Below are positions 49,843 to 62,250 of a stretch of DNA of 64,000 bases, one piece after another. How positions within the stretch are numbered: position 1 is the first letter of the stretch; each line of letters starts with the position of its first letter. Origin of the DNA: Sinotaia quadrata (taxonomy: Eukaryota; Mollusca; Gastropoda; Architaenioglossa; Viviparidae); NCBI GenBank assembly GCA_028829895.1, contig CM054177.1:29339564-29403563 (forward strand), given 5' to 3'. Both the position numbers and the translations under genes were made by a program. Below the pieces are notes generated by a model that made no database searches, was not told the origin of the DNA, and saw only the letters and a list, made by a program, of their open reading frames with translations.

Positions 49843-51519
49843 AGTGCGTTTTATCAATTACAGTCGAACAAAGCCAGTGACTCTTCGGCCATTTATGTAT
49901 GTCTGTGTATGTGTGTTATTATTATTATTGTTTTCTTAGGGAACTGTTAAATGGGTTTTTACAAGTCAGTGTAACAGTAAACTGTTTTTTTTTTTAATTC
50001 GAAGCAAACGGTTCTGTCTACTCAATAACACAAAACAGACAAAATAGTAACATTTGGTAACATAAGATAATTTTGGCAATCCAGTTCAGAACTGGATGTA
50101 GGTGCGATTTAACATGTGTGAAATCGGTTAAGGAACCCATTTGTCCATTGTCAGATTCTACAAGCATCAGGTTGATGTGTCGGCATTAGTATCTGTTTGT
50201 AAAATCTTAGCCAGCTTTTCACTGACGCCTGAAAAGACAGAATATTCCTATCTCCATGTTAGTCAACTTTCGCAAAAGTTAAAGAGTGTTAGTTAAAGCA
50301 TTGAAGTGAAAGTAAACTACATTCTATTTTTCATAGGATATAGTAGGCAAGATCGGACTTTGGACAAAATCAATTATATATATATATATATATTTGGTCT
50401 AACATTACAAGAAGAACATTAGAATACATACCTGTATATAAACATATGTTTGGCGGAAATTTGACGTGAATTATTACCAAGTACGCCCCTAGGTATTATT
50501 TTGATTTTTATAACAAAGTCTCGGTAGGATTAATAATTGATATGAAAATACGTTCTAGTCAAAATTTGAAATTAAATTGTGCCTAGACAAATACTTATAT
50601 GAAATTACGTTCTAGTCAAAATTTGAAATTAAATTGTGCCTAGACAGTAGTTAACTAGCTTATTTCTCTTTGACCTAGAAAAACATCAGGTCTGTCATTT
50701 CAAAGCTAGTCTAGATGTACTTTCATATAATTGTTGTCTAGACACACTCTAATTTCAAATTGTGACTTGACATACTTACATATAAGTGTTAGTCTATATG
50801 ATAAATATTTCCACCTTGTACTTTTACTTGTCACTTGTTTTCATATTTTTTACCCATATCTGTATTTTATTTATTAAATAATTTGTTGTGATGAGTTGTG
50901 GAGTGCTTGCCCCTATTTCTGACATTTATATGTTGTGTTTAAAGTAGGCATCGTGCACTGCACGTTAAGTACACCCCCACACCACCCCCGCAATTTAGAA
51001 AACAACAGAATCCCTCCAAAACAGATTATTCGGCATTGCCCGGAGTACTATCAAAACTGACTGACACTGGTCGTCACGCCTAGTAAAAATTCAATAGTGT
51101 AAATTTCTGAGAATGTATGAACCACCCCAGATCTTGTTATGGAAAACATCTTATTGTATGATACAAGAAGTTAACCTGTTAGACTTAACCAATGACCATG
51201 CATTGACCAACTTTCTTTTATTTAATTGTTTAACTTTTTATATAAATATTTTATTAATTTTCATCTGTCTTGTGTCATTTCTTACCATCTTCATTTCATG
51301 TAAAATTCATTTAATCGTAGTCTTCATGTCCATCATTGTTTTTCATCATGTCTGCCTGTCAGTCAGTCTGTCTGTCTTATAAGTGAGGACCTTCCTCTGG
51401 GGGTCGAACAAGCCAACGGAGCGATTGACCTGAAATTGTTGTGTATTTTGTATTGTCCATCTTATGGGATACCAACACCTAGTATTGCACTTACTAGCTG
51501 CATATCTTATTTGCATACC

Positions 51520-51890
51520 GTGAAAGTAGTCTACGTGTAGACATAATGATGCAATTACTAGCTGTGTATCTTATTATGAAAGTAGTCTACGTGTAGACAT
51601 AATGATGCAATTACTAGCTGTGTATCTTATTATGAAAGTAGTCTACGTGTAGACATAATGATGCAATTACTAGCTGTGTATCTTATTTTGAAAATAGTCT
51701 ACGTGTAGACATAATGATGCAATTACTAGCTGTGTATCATATTTTGAAAGCAGTCTACATGTAGACATAATGATGCAATTACTAGCGATGTATCATATTT
51801 TGAAAGCAGTCTACATGTAGACATAATGATGCAATTACTGAGTATCTTATTTTGAAAGCAGTCTACGTGTACACCTAATGTTGTAAGTTA
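51520..51890. repeat. Minisatellite, 56 bp unit, 6-7 copies, with inverted-repeat core
   Basis: Units of AATGATGCAATTACTAGCTG then TGTATCTTATTATGAAAG and TAGTCTACGTGTAGACAT. Each unit has perfect inverted arms GTCTAC/GTAGAC around two bases. From 49843 to 51519 there is only a TA run (about 50370-50392), a two-copy block at 50545-50650 and no gene. Confidence 0.93.
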
Positions 51891-52559
51891 CTAGGTGTAT
51901 ATCTCCTTTGTTCTTGCTGTACGTTCTGGAAGTCTAGAAGGTTAAAAACCTATAGACTCTCTTCCCGTCGGTGGTCCAGACAATCTCATTAGTCAGCAAT
52001 TTTTGTTTCTTTTCAGTGTTGTTATACTCGCTCTCCCCAACACGTATCGCGATGAGTCATCTGTTGGCTTTTCAACTTGGATTATCGTTCTTATGGTTGA
52101 TAGGGCGAAGGAGAAAGTGCTACATACATTTTCCGGTCGAAAAAAATGTATTTTTAAGGCTAATTACAGTTTCTAACATTACGTTTCTTAATATTTTAAT
52201 GAAACGATAAATTAAAAAACTACTTAGCGTAAATCACATCAAGGAATTTGTTGACCAGAAGATCGTTGTGCATATAATTATATAAACTTTGGAATATAGT
52301 GGTAAATGCTTTATTTACAAAATAGAAACCATAAAACCAAGCTGTTTCAAAGAAGCTAGCAAAGAAGAAAGTTACATTATGAAAAGTATTTTAAGAAACT
52401 AATACGTACAGATTAGGTCATTGTGTTTGTGAATAAATGGACCAATCGTTATTTCTTATCAGTTTGCTTTTAAAAAATTACCTATAGTCAAAATTGTAAA
52501 TGTGTATGTCAGATAGATGGCTGCTAACCATTCTTAGGCAAACTGAAAGGTTACGGACT

Positions 52560-53000
52560 TGCAGCCCCAATGTCCTTTAGACCACCAATTTCCTGTCTTA
52601 TTTATTCCATTTAGAACACTAATTTTCTGTATTCTTAATGTCCTTTAGACCACTTTTCCTGTCGTATTAATATCCTTTACACCACTTTTCCTGTCTTATT
52701 AATGTCATTTACACCACTTTTCCTATCTTATTAATGTCCTTTACACCACTTTTTTCCTGTCTTTTTAATGTCTTTTAATTCTCTGTCGTATTAATTTAAT
52801 TTAAATCACTGTTTACCTGTCTTAAAAATTTTATTTAGAACACTAATTCTCTGTCGTACTAATGTCATTTGACCTCTATTACCCTGTGTATTAATGTCAT
52901 TTGACCTCTATTTCTGTATCCTATTAATGTCACTTAGACATCCATTTTTATATCATGTAGCCCACTATTTCTTGGTCGTATTAATATCATTTAGACCTCT
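52560..53000. repeat. Degenerate minisatellite, about 35-60 bp unit
   Basis: Repeated TTTCCTGTCTTATTAATGTC then (C/A)TTTA(C/G)ACCAC words. 53001-53740 shows no further feature beyond a GA run at about 53742-53758. Confidence 0.8.
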
Positions 53001-53759
53001 ATTCCTCATCTCTGAGCAAACCATATCGACAACCTGAACGATTAACGCCTTCAAGACCGTGTCGTATTAATGTATGAAAATAATTAATACAGTTTCACAA
53101 CACAAACAAATTTATATATGCTTCCATCAATTTCTCTCACTTTAAAAAAAAGTTCATAAGTACCTCCATTTTTATCACCTCCAAAATCAAAGTCATATTT
53201 ACCTCAATTAATTTTTACCACTTCATAAAACAAATGTATATGTCCTTCACTATTTAATTTTTCTCACAGTTTATAGTAATATTTTTTTCTCCTTACAATG
53301 TTGTATTAAATTAGTACTCTTCTGTTGAGAACCTTATGCTGGATTGCGGGGTGGGGTAAGGGAGGAAGAGGGATCAAACCCCGCATTGACAACAGAGTTA
53401 TCTCTGAATTAATCCGAAATATCCTATTATTTATCAATATCAAGCTAATGTTAAAAATAGTATAATGGCTAATACATTTCAATATTCAGTTTATTTGAAT
53501 TATTAAAGATATGTTTGTTCTTTCCATAATAAATTAATAAATGAAGTGAACCTGTTTTGCAATGTCTGTTTAGTGCTTCATCCATTGTTAGTCCTGATAA
53601 TTCTAATAATATTATATTCTTTTTTACAATAAACGAACAATACAAGAACACGTTTAAAAATGCCTATTGAGTGTTGTAGTCATTTTGAGAGATAATGTCA
53701 TTTAAGGACTAATATGTCAAATATTTGTCTTTTTCATTAAGAGAGAGAGAGAGAGAGAG

Positions 53760-54055
53760 CAATATATTGAACATATTTTGGAATGCCTATTTAGTGATTC
53801 ATTCATTATTACACAAAAAATATACGGAATATTTGTCTCGTAACATGTTTTGAAAAACATATTTAGTGTTTCATTTTCATTATTACACATAATAATATAC
53901 AGGATATTTGTCTTGTAAAATGTTTTGGAAAATATATTTAGTGTTTCATTCATTATTACGCCAGATAATATACAGGATGTTTGTCTCGTAACATGTTTAG
54001 AAAAGCATATTTAGTGTTTTATTTATTATTACACCAAATAATATATAAATAGGAC
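53760..54055. repeat. Minisatellite, about 85 bp unit, 3-4 copies
   Basis: Units of TATTTAGTGTTTCATTCATT then ATTACAC, ATAATATACAGGATATTTGT and CTCGTAACATGTTT. Confidence 0.85.
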
Positions 54056-54519
54056 ATCTGTCTCTTGTTGCCGTGGCTAACGGTCTTCCTCGATTAAGTT
54101 AACATTAAAATCTCCCAGTATCAGCGCAGTTTGACGTCACAGTGTTGACCTGAAAGTTCACCGATCCAGCTGTGATTGCTGTTTGTCGTGCTTTGGGGGG
54201 AGTTCATTTATCGTTTTATTACTGGGAATGTCTACTGGGCCTAAATAAACAACCAATATATACACACAGCTAGTGACGAAGGGAAATCCTAGTATCTCTT
54301 CTGCTCGACACTAACGGTTTGAAGTCTTTATATAATGCCCGTTTTGATGGTATTTTGTTCGTTCATTGACCGAAAATAACAGCTTGTGAGCTGTTGTTAC
54401 ACACTGTTCTCTTGCCAGCAGTAGAACTATTAGGGTGGGCTGGAAGTGGTGGTGGTGGGGGCTATCTTAGAAGGTGTGATAGTCTTCCGTTTCGGTCACT
54501 CGTGATATTATATGACTAT

Positions 54520-54612
54520 ATGTGCTCAAACAGTGGTGTTTGTTTTGATATCGTTAGGGTACAAGTGATATTAATGTGCTCAAACAGTGGTGTTTGTTTT
54601 GATATCGTTAGG
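54520..54612. repeat. Two-copy tandem repeat, about 51 bp
   Basis: GTGCTCAAACAGTGGTGTTT then GTTTTGATATCGTTAGGGT appears twice. Confidence 0.9.
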
Positions 54613-54714
54613 GTGGGTGCATAAACTTACAAGTCAATGATAACTTTGCTCCAAAGTAGAAACTCTTTTCCAGTTGCAATCATAGTGTTTAGTGCAAGCT
54701 TCTTTAGCCACAGT

Positions 54715-55340
54715 AAAACAGGCAGTAATTTTGTTTTATTATAAAATTATTAGATACGATAAGAGTAATTTTGTTTTATTTTAAGATTATCAGACACGCT
54801 ATGACAGTCAATAATTTTATTTTATTATAAGATTATTTAATCTTATATTGCTAAGACAGGCAGTAATTTTGTTTTATTATAAGATTATTTAGACACGCTT
54901 AAACAGGCAGTAATTTGGTCTTAGTGCAAGCTAGTTTAACAGTGCTAAAAGTGGCAATGTTATTTTTATTGTAAGTTACTTAAGTCAGGTAAGACAGGCA
55001 ATAATTATTTTTTTGTGCAAGCTGTTTTAACCCCGTTAAGATAGGCTATAATTTTGCTGTAGTGTGAGTTACTGAGGACAGACTAACACAGGCAATAATT
55101 ATGACGTAGTGTGTTACCAAGGCCACGCTAAGACGGGCAATAACTATGTCGTAGTTTGAGTTAGTGAGGCCACGCTAAGATAGGAATAATTATGTCGTAG
55201 TGTGAGTTACTGAGTCCTCGCTAAGATGGGCAATAATTATGTTTGTAGTAAAATTTCACAGGCCTCTATAAGACTGGCTGTACTTATTTTTTAGTGAAAG
55301 TACTTTAGTGTTAAGATAAGCAGTGACTGTGATTTAGGGT
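54715..55340. repeat. Degenerate minisatellite, about 60 bp unit, roughly 10 copies
   Basis: Units share AAGACAGGCAATAATT(T/A)TG then T(A/C)GTAGTGTGAGTTACT. They are strongly diverged, so the array is old. Confidence 0.8.
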
Positions 55341-55594
55341 AAATTATTCAATCGTGCCAATACAAGCAATAATTTTCATGCAGTTTAAGCTATTGTAAAT
55401 TTCAGTATCACAGAATATGTTAAAATGTTCTTATACATTAAGTCATGAGAATCATTATGTTTTCATTTTAGTTACAATACTTTAACTAACAAAGATTAGT
55501 TTAATGAATTATATCTTCATTTAGACAGCCAATCATTGTGTTGAAGTCATCGCGCTAACAAGATTACTTCCGTACTCAACACAAAACAATCACT

Positions 55595-56040
55595 CATTAT
55601 GGTTAAGATGGCGTCATCCCGCCATCAAAGTTGACTTCAGTACTCTCTAACATAAAACAATCACTCATTATGGTTAAAATGACGTCATCCCGCCATCAAA
55701 GTTTACTTCAGTACTCTCTAACACAAAACAATCACTCATTATGGTTAAAATGACGTCATCCCGCCATCAAAGTTGACTTCAGTACTCTCTAACACAAAAC
55801 AATCACTCATTATGGTTAAGATGGCGTCATCCCGCCATCAAAGTTGACTTCAGTACTCTCTAACACAAAACAATCACTCATTATGGTTAAGATGGCGTCA
55901 TCCCGCCATCAAAGTTGACTTCAGTACTCTCTAACACAAAACAATCACTCATTATGGTTAAGATGACGTCATCACGCCATCAAAGTTGACTTCAGTACTC
56001 TCTGTCTAACATAAAACAATCATTTATTATGGTTAAGATG
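55595..56040. repeat. Minisatellite, 71 bp unit, 6 copies, with CRE and GCCATC motif
   Basis: Units carry TGACGTCA or TGGCGTCA at 55609, 55680, 55751, 55822, 55893 and 55964, exactly 71 bp apart. Each is followed by TCCCGCCATCAAAGTTGAC, then TTCAGTACTCTCTAACA and AAACAATCACTCATTATGG. Confidence 0.96.
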
Positions 56041-56439
56041 TAAGCAGTAGGAGAAACTTGATCGTGGCAACATGACATTAGTGATTAAATGCTCAACATT
56101 CTCATGTACTTGACAAGGCACTCATTTAACGCGTGACACTGGACACCCGACACAAGTTTTAAAACGTGACTATCGATTTCAGTATCAAATGAATGAACAT
56201 ACGTGAACATGAATACCCATAATTCACAGTCACTCATAGTATAATAAGATTGCATTTCACTTTTAAAGTCTTTCAGAAAAACCTTTTGTAAACATTTAAA
56301 ACAAAAACGGTTTCAATATTTGATATACAAGCACGACAGTTTTCAGAGTTGTATCGGTTGCAAAATAAAATCAACTCCGACATTTTCAAGTACAGTATAT
56401 CAATCGTCAGATCACCCCGTCAATATCAAAGTATATCAC

Positions 56440-56760
56440 AACATCAGTCTCAAGTACATAACTCAGTCAGTGACAAGTATATCGTTCAGTCAGTGACAAG
56501 TATATCATTCCGTCAGTGTCACGTATGTCACTAGGTCAGTGTTAAGTATATCATTCCATCAGTGTCAGCATATAACGCTTCTTCAATGTCAAGTATATTA
56601 CTCTGTCAGTGTAAAGTATATTACTCCGTCAGTGTCAAGTAGATCACTCCGAGAGATTCAAGTATACTAATCATAAGATCACTCCGACAGTGTCATAAAT
56701 ATCACTATACCAGTGTCACGTATATAACTCCGTCAGTGTCAAGTATATCACTCCGTCTGG
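56440..56760. repeat. Degenerate minisatellite, about 24 bp unit
   Basis: Repeated TCAGTGTCAAGTATATCAC with TCCG, many copies with point changes. 56761-57080 has no other feature. Confidence 0.88.
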
Positions 56761-57084
56761 GTCTGTTGCACAAGGCACACTCCACTACACAGTTTCACCA
56801 TGAAGTAAATCCACTCAAATAATGCGTGTATCATATTATTATTCAATGTCCTGTGCCTTGATTCACCATGCAGGAATTAAAATCAACTCATCCATATTTG
56901 TCAGTGTCGTCTGCACAGTTTCAGCGGATACGAAATAAAATCCACTCATCAAAAGTGTCAAGTATCTCATCAGGGTCCGGGTACAATATTTGAAATGTTT
57001 GTTCAAATGCAAAATATCAAAACCCTCTGATAAGATAACACATTCTAACATATATGTTTTGACTTATCACTTTGTTCTGTGGGT

Positions 57085-57515
57085 TCAAGTTATACAGCCT
57101 ATTTTAAAATAATATTACTCTTTAGAATGTAGCAAGTTATACAGCCTATTTTAAAATAATATTACTCTTTAGAATGTAGCACGTTATACAGCCTATTTAA
57201 AAATAATATTACTCTTTAGAATGTAGCAAGTTATACAGCCTATTTTAAAATAATATTACTCTTTAGAATGTAGCAAGTTATACAGCCTATTTTAAAATAA
57301 TATTACTCTTTAGACTGTAGCAAGTTATACAGCCTATTTTAAAATAATATTACTCTTTATAATGTAGCAAGTTATACAGCCTATTTTAAAATAATATTAC
57401 TCTTTAGAATGTAGCAAGTTATACAGCCTATTTTAAAATAATATTACTCTTTAGAATGTACCAAGTTATACAACCTATTTTAAAATAATATTACTCTTTA
57501 GAATGTAGCAAGATT
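57085..57515. repeat. Minisatellite, 47 bp unit, 9 copies
   Basis: Units of GCAAGTTATACAGCCTATTT then TAAAATAATATTACTCTTTA and GAATGTA, nearly identical throughout. Confidence 0.97.
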
Positions 57516-57599
57516 TCACAAGATACAAAATATTTATTACTAATTGAAATAATTATGCATAAACCTGATTAAAATAACATCATATTCCATTGATTTAGG

Positions 57600-57860
57600 C
57601 GACGTTTGGCAACAAATAACTATTTTATTGGATACAATCTGGGGGTACATGTGTGTAACAAATCTAATTGCAACAAACAACTATACCGGGTATGTCCGTA
57701 ACATAAATCCAATGGCAACAAATAACTATTTTATTGGATACAGTCTGGGGGTACATGTGTGTAACAAATCTAATTGCAACAAACAACTATACCGGGTATG
57801 TCCGTAACATAAATCCAATGGCAACAAATAACTATTTTGTTGGATACAATATGTTGGTAA
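57600..57860. repeat. Minisatellite, 106 bp unit, 2.4 copies
   Basis: GGCAACAAATAACTATTTT recurs at 57608, 57714 and 57820, with CTGGGGGTACATGTGTGTAA and ATACCGGGTATGTCCGTAAC in the two full units. The longest regular unit in the window. Confidence 0.95.
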
Positions 57861-57968
57861 ATATGCATAACATTAATTTCAAGAAGGAAAAAAATAAGTG
57901 TCGACAAGACGATCGAACTGTCAAATTCGATCAGAATTTTAGGTCTGAACTTGTCCGTGAAAATACCT

Positions 57969-58126
57969 AGTCTCCTATTCAACAGCTATTGTTCCCGAAT
58001 TCGAAGTAATCAGAAATTGTTGAACAGGAGACTCTTTAAAATAACATGTTGTCAGACAAATAAGTAGCAACACTAATGTTTCTGATTAGTTCAAATTCTA
58101 GAACAATAACTGTTGAATAGGAGACT
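57969..58126. repeat. Long imperfect inverted repeat (hairpin), 48 bp arms
   Basis: The left arm 57969-58016 (AGTCTCCTATTCAACAG, TATTGTTC, GAATTCGAAG, TAATCAGAAA) is the reverse complement of 58079-58126 with about five mismatches; the loop is about 62 bp. It could be a MITE, but no convincing target duplication is visible. Part of the loop plus right arm is also tandemly repeated to 58150. Confidence 0.88.
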
Positions 58127-58150
58127 TTAAAAAAGCATTGTCAGACAAGT

Positions 58151-59940
58151 ATGTTATTAGACATTTATTATAAAAATTATTGTTTATAAAATTGAGTAAT
58201 GATAAAGTCTTTTATATTTTATATGCTTAAAATAAACATTCTTTCTTGAAAATATTAATTTTGTAACATTACATTTACTGGATACAATCATTAAATGCTA
58301 TCAACAATATTTTGCCATCACATTTTAAAAGAACTTTGTTGAAAAAATTTTTAATCAATGCTTTTGTTTTAATTTGTATGCATTTCACTTTAGGCTTATT
58401 TTGTTGTTCAAAATAAAAGTACCTACTGCACAATCTCTATCTACTGATATATATGTCTGTGTGTAGTATATTGGTGTTCTTTTGTGTTTGTGTGTGTGTG
58501 TGTGTGTGTGTGAAAGTTTTAGTGGAGTTATCTGGGGAAAAACCAGTTGTTGAAAACAACAGTGCTATAGACAATGTGCTGAGAAGCATTTTTTATTAAT
58601 AAAATATGCCAACATGTACACACACTTGCAAATATGTTTATATAAATTATATAGAGTATATTTTTCTCAAAGAAAAGAATTATATATAAAAGAAAATGTG
58701 TAGTGTGAAAATTTACTAAAAATAAATATATTAAATATAATTTCCCCTCATGTTACTTTAAAACTAATTAGCATGTTCTTTTAACTTTTTCAGTACAAAG
58801 CATAATTAATATCATAATTCTTTTGTATCTCACTATAGCATAATTAATATAGGGGAAAATCAGATTATAGAAAATCTCAAAAATGTGTATAAAGTATTAG
58901 ATTTGTATGGATGGAAGTGGTTTACACTTGTGACTCAAAATAAATCTCTGTTGAAGCGTTTGAATGGTTATTAGATACTAGAGTCACCACATTACAAATG
59001 TGTACATGTACTTTATTTTGAAAGACTATTTTGTTAACATGTGGTTCAGCAGATAAAAACAATTAAAAGAAACATTTGTGACAAGCAACTTTTGCACAGT
59101 AAGGTGCAATCTTATTTCATTTAAATTATGGGCCTTGTTCTTGGCACACGTAGATTACCTTAATCATATGTTTTTTGATATAGCGTGAATGGATAAAGAT
59201 CACAATTCTTAATTATAGTTTGAAATAAATTTTAATTAATTAAGCAGATTTATTATCCTTTCACATTTTAAACCATAGATATCAAATCTGATTTTTCACT
59301 AGTATTTTTTAGTTTCCCTATCTACTTAGCTTGACTGACATATCGCTATATAATGGGAGAACTTATAGCACTTGTACAGTTACATAGATCTGATAAAACA
59401 ATTAATTTTTTGCCAGTATATGGTGGTAGCCTTTTCATAAAAATGGTTCAGCACTTTTGGTTTTAAATACTTATTAGCTAGTTGTAAATTATAGAATCAT
59501 ATCTCATGCATTTTATTAGACATTTCTTTAAACTATTTTGTTTTTAATATTAGAGTAAATATTTTAAGTGATCCAATTAAACATTCTTGAAATTATTTTG
59601 AACCTTAAACTTGCAGTATAAAATCACCTCTATAGCCTTCAATGCACAGTTTAACAAGACTACAATGTAAAGAAATGGGATAGATCAATTCGGGTTTTCA
59701 AATTCAGACAAGTATTGTAATTACAAAGTACATATAATTTAAATAAGTTTTCCAAATCGTTCATAATTTCAGATTTGTTAAGTAGACCAAGTAAAATTTT
59801 CTACAACATAAGGCTATCACTTTCCACGTTTACATTTCATTCATAATTATTATCTGAAGTTATAGGCCTGATGACCCTTTCCCTTCTTGTTTGTTTGTAT
59901 TGTATTGTAAATTTATTCTTATTTATTGAATTATAGATTC
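58151..59940. other. Gene-free AT-rich interval
   Basis: Very AT-rich sequence with one (GT)n run at about 58490-58511. I see no exon-like conserved peptide, RNA gene or tandem array. Confidence 0.6.
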
Positions 59941-59964
59941 ATAAAGTTGGTTATAAATATATTG

Positions 59965-60135
59965 AAAACGATCGATGCCAAACACACAGTTACCATGGAC
60001 GCTACATTTCTTCGGTCTTTTCAATATGGCGGATGTTTGACGACAGAGAATTTGCGCTTGTGTCCTCTCCAAAACCATATATATAGAGCTCAGTGATGCA
60101 ATCTCTGGCGATCTAACATTCAGATGTAAGCAACA
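59965..60135. promoter_or_regulatory. CpG-richer patch with YY1-like and RFX-like motifs
   Basis: GTTACCATGG (half of an RFX X-box), then CAATATGGCGGATG (matching the YY1-type AATATGGCGG core), then CCATATATATAG (TATA-like), then a plus-strand donor-like AT/GTAAGC near 60125. An ATG at 59997 opens a 35-codon frame ending TGA. These hallmarks would fit a small promoter, orientation unresolved. Confidence 0.35.
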
Positions 60136-60169
60136 ACAAAAAAAAACCCAACAACAACAAAATGAGCAT

Positions 60170-60350
60170 TATTTTAACGAATCTTCTCTACAACAGATGT
60201 TGATCTAATATTCACACGTATTCAAGGCCAGAGTGTCTTGATTTGTTAAACAGCATGTTATTTTAACGAGTCTTCTCTTCAACAGATGTTGATCTAATAT
60301 TCACACGTATTCAAGGCCAGAGTGTCTTGATTTGTTAGATAGCATGCTAT
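60170..60350. repeat. Two-copy tandem repeat, about 86 bp
   Basis: ATTTTAACGA(A/G)TCTTCTCT then CAACAGATGTTGATCTAATA and CACACGTATTCAAGGCCAG appear twice, with a partial third start near 60350. Confidence 0.92.
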
Positions 60351-60654
60351 TTTAATGAATAGCTTCAATAACACAATCTTTGGTATTTCATGAGGCAAAT
60401 CCCTTAGTGTTCAAAATCGACTATAATAATATCATCTCTTATCTCTTTGATCCACCTGGACAGTAGAGGCAAATTACTAAGACACTGGTGGTGGTCAAAC
60501 GAATAATTTGCATGGTTTTAACCACCAGCAGTGCCATAGTAGTCTGTACGTAATAGGCACCTTGAGAGCTTATGTAATTTACTCAGGACTCTGGTAGGGT
60601 CAAATCCACCTTGACAGAATGTGCAAATTATGATGGTGGTCACATAAACCTTTA

Positions 60655-61180
60655 CCGCATACTGGTACCCTATAAGTCGTCTTATTAAGAATTAATACAG
60701 CGTGTTAGTATGAATGACGTCATACTGGTACTCAAGTCGTCTTATTAAGAATTAATACAGCGTGTTAGTATGAATGACGTCATACTGGTACTCTATAAGT
60801 CGTCTTATTAAGAATTAATACACCGTGTTAGTATGAATGACGTCATACTGGTACTCTATAAGTCGTCTTATTAAAAATTAATACACCGTGTTAGTATGAA
60901 TGACGTCATACTGGTACTCTATAAATCGTCTTATTCAGTATTAATACAATGTGTATAGTATGAATGACGTCATACCAATCTCTATAAGTCATCATATTGA
61001 GTATTAATACAACGTGCTTAGTATGAATGACGTCCTACCAATCTCTATAAGTCGTCTTATTGAGTATTAATACAACGTGCTTAGTATGAATGACGTCATA
61101 CCAATCTCTATAAGTCATCATATTGAGTATTAATACAACGTGCTTAGTATGAATGACGTCATACCAGTCTCTATATGTCG
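60655..61180. repeat. Minisatellite, 60-64 bp unit, 8 copies, each with a CRE palindrome
   Basis: TGACGTCA occurs at 60715, 60775, 60838, 60901, 60965, 61091 and 61154, with one mutated copy (TGACGTCC) at 61028. Units also hold TATAAGTCGTCTTATT and ATTAATACA(G/A)CGTGTTAGTA. Confidence 0.96.
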
Positions 61181-61399
61181 TCTTGTTAAGATTAAAACAG
61201 CGTGTTTAGGATGAATGGGTCGTTCCTTGGTGCTAGATAATCAAGTGTAGACTTTATTCAGTGTAGTTTTGTAAAGTGGTTTTTAATCCCTGTATTATAA
61301 TAAACACCTGTAGATTATAATTTCCTTTTGGAAGAGACTAGCTCAAGACGATTTTTATGATTTTGATTTTTACTGTTTTAAGGCGGAAACAGCATAGAT

Positions 61400-61690
61400 T
61401 ACTCTCAACTAGGTGTTAATTCAACACATTAATCAGTTAGGTGTTAACTCAGTAGCGCACATTACTATCAGCTAAGTTTTAATTCAACAGTACACATTAC
61501 TCCCAAGGAGGTATTAATTCAACAGTACACATTACTCCCAAGGAGGTGTTAATTCAACATTACACATTACTCCCAAGGAGGTATTAATTCAACAGAACAC
61601 AATAATCAGACAGGTGTTAGTTCAACACCAAAGATTACTCCGCTAGATGTTAATTCAACGGCACACATTTATCAGCTAGGTGTTAATTGC
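61400..61690. repeat. Minisatellite, about 36 bp unit, 8 copies
   Basis: Units of GGTGTTAATTCAACAGTACA then CATTACTCCCAAGGA. It lies just downstream of the gene A candidate polyadenylation site. Confidence 0.9.
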
Positions 61691-61974
61691 CTTGAGCTGC
61701 TAAACACCAGAGATTCATTAAGTTTATTAGTCGTTCTTTACAATTTCGCAGTTTTATCCACTTTCACTTAAATGAAATACTCTCAGATTCCTACACAGGA
61801 GTCACATCATGATTCTTCCATTCCTATATATAACACATATAGAAATCATTATATTCCTAAACAGGACGTTTTTCCCCTAAGACGTATGTATAATAGGCTG
61901 TAACAAGACTGAGGTTCAAATACAAGTGGATATTTTTAGCACATCATCATCTACTACAGCGACGAGAATGGTTT

Positions 61975-61980
61975 TTTATT
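61975..61980 (-). promoter_or_regulatory. Candidate polyadenylation signal of gene A
   Basis: AATAAA on the minus strand about 200 nt after the gene A stop codon, in a T-rich context. It fits the hexamer that directs 3' end cleavage, but AATAAA is common in AT-rich DNA, so this is positional inference. Confidence 0.4.
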
Positions 61981-62181
61981 GTTTTTTTTTTAAATAAAAT
62001 TTTAACACGAGATCTCTGCACCGAAGACGAAGATATTTCAATGCTGGCAGTTGTCTCCGCTTTAAAAATCAACATGGCCTATATATGAAGAACAGAAGCT
62101 CAAACCTCTGTTGCTAAACCGAGGATGGTCCGTCCTTTGGAATGCAGAGGCCACGTGACAGGTAAATCACTATTTCTAGAG

Positions 62182-62250
62182 CTACCTGGGTTCGTCGTAT
62201 TCTTGGAAGTTGCGGTTGTCGTTCTGGTGGCGAGCAAACTCCAGGTACAC
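62182..62250 (-). CDS. Gene A terminal coding exon with stop codon
   Basis: Twenty-two codons then TAG: VYLEFARHQNDNRNFQEYDE followed by PR. VYLEFA continues the ABCA C-terminal motif (S/T)LEQVFL.FA. The acceptor is TTTGTCAG/GTG and the stop codon occupies 62184-62182. The short polar tail resembles ABCA3, which also ends soon after this motif, rather than ABCA1 or ABCA2 with long tails. Gene A is thus a tandem neighbour of gene B, with about 23.4 kb between this stop and gene B's first visible exon. Confidence 0.92.
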   Translation of the reverse strand: MYLEFARHQNDNRNFQEYDEPR

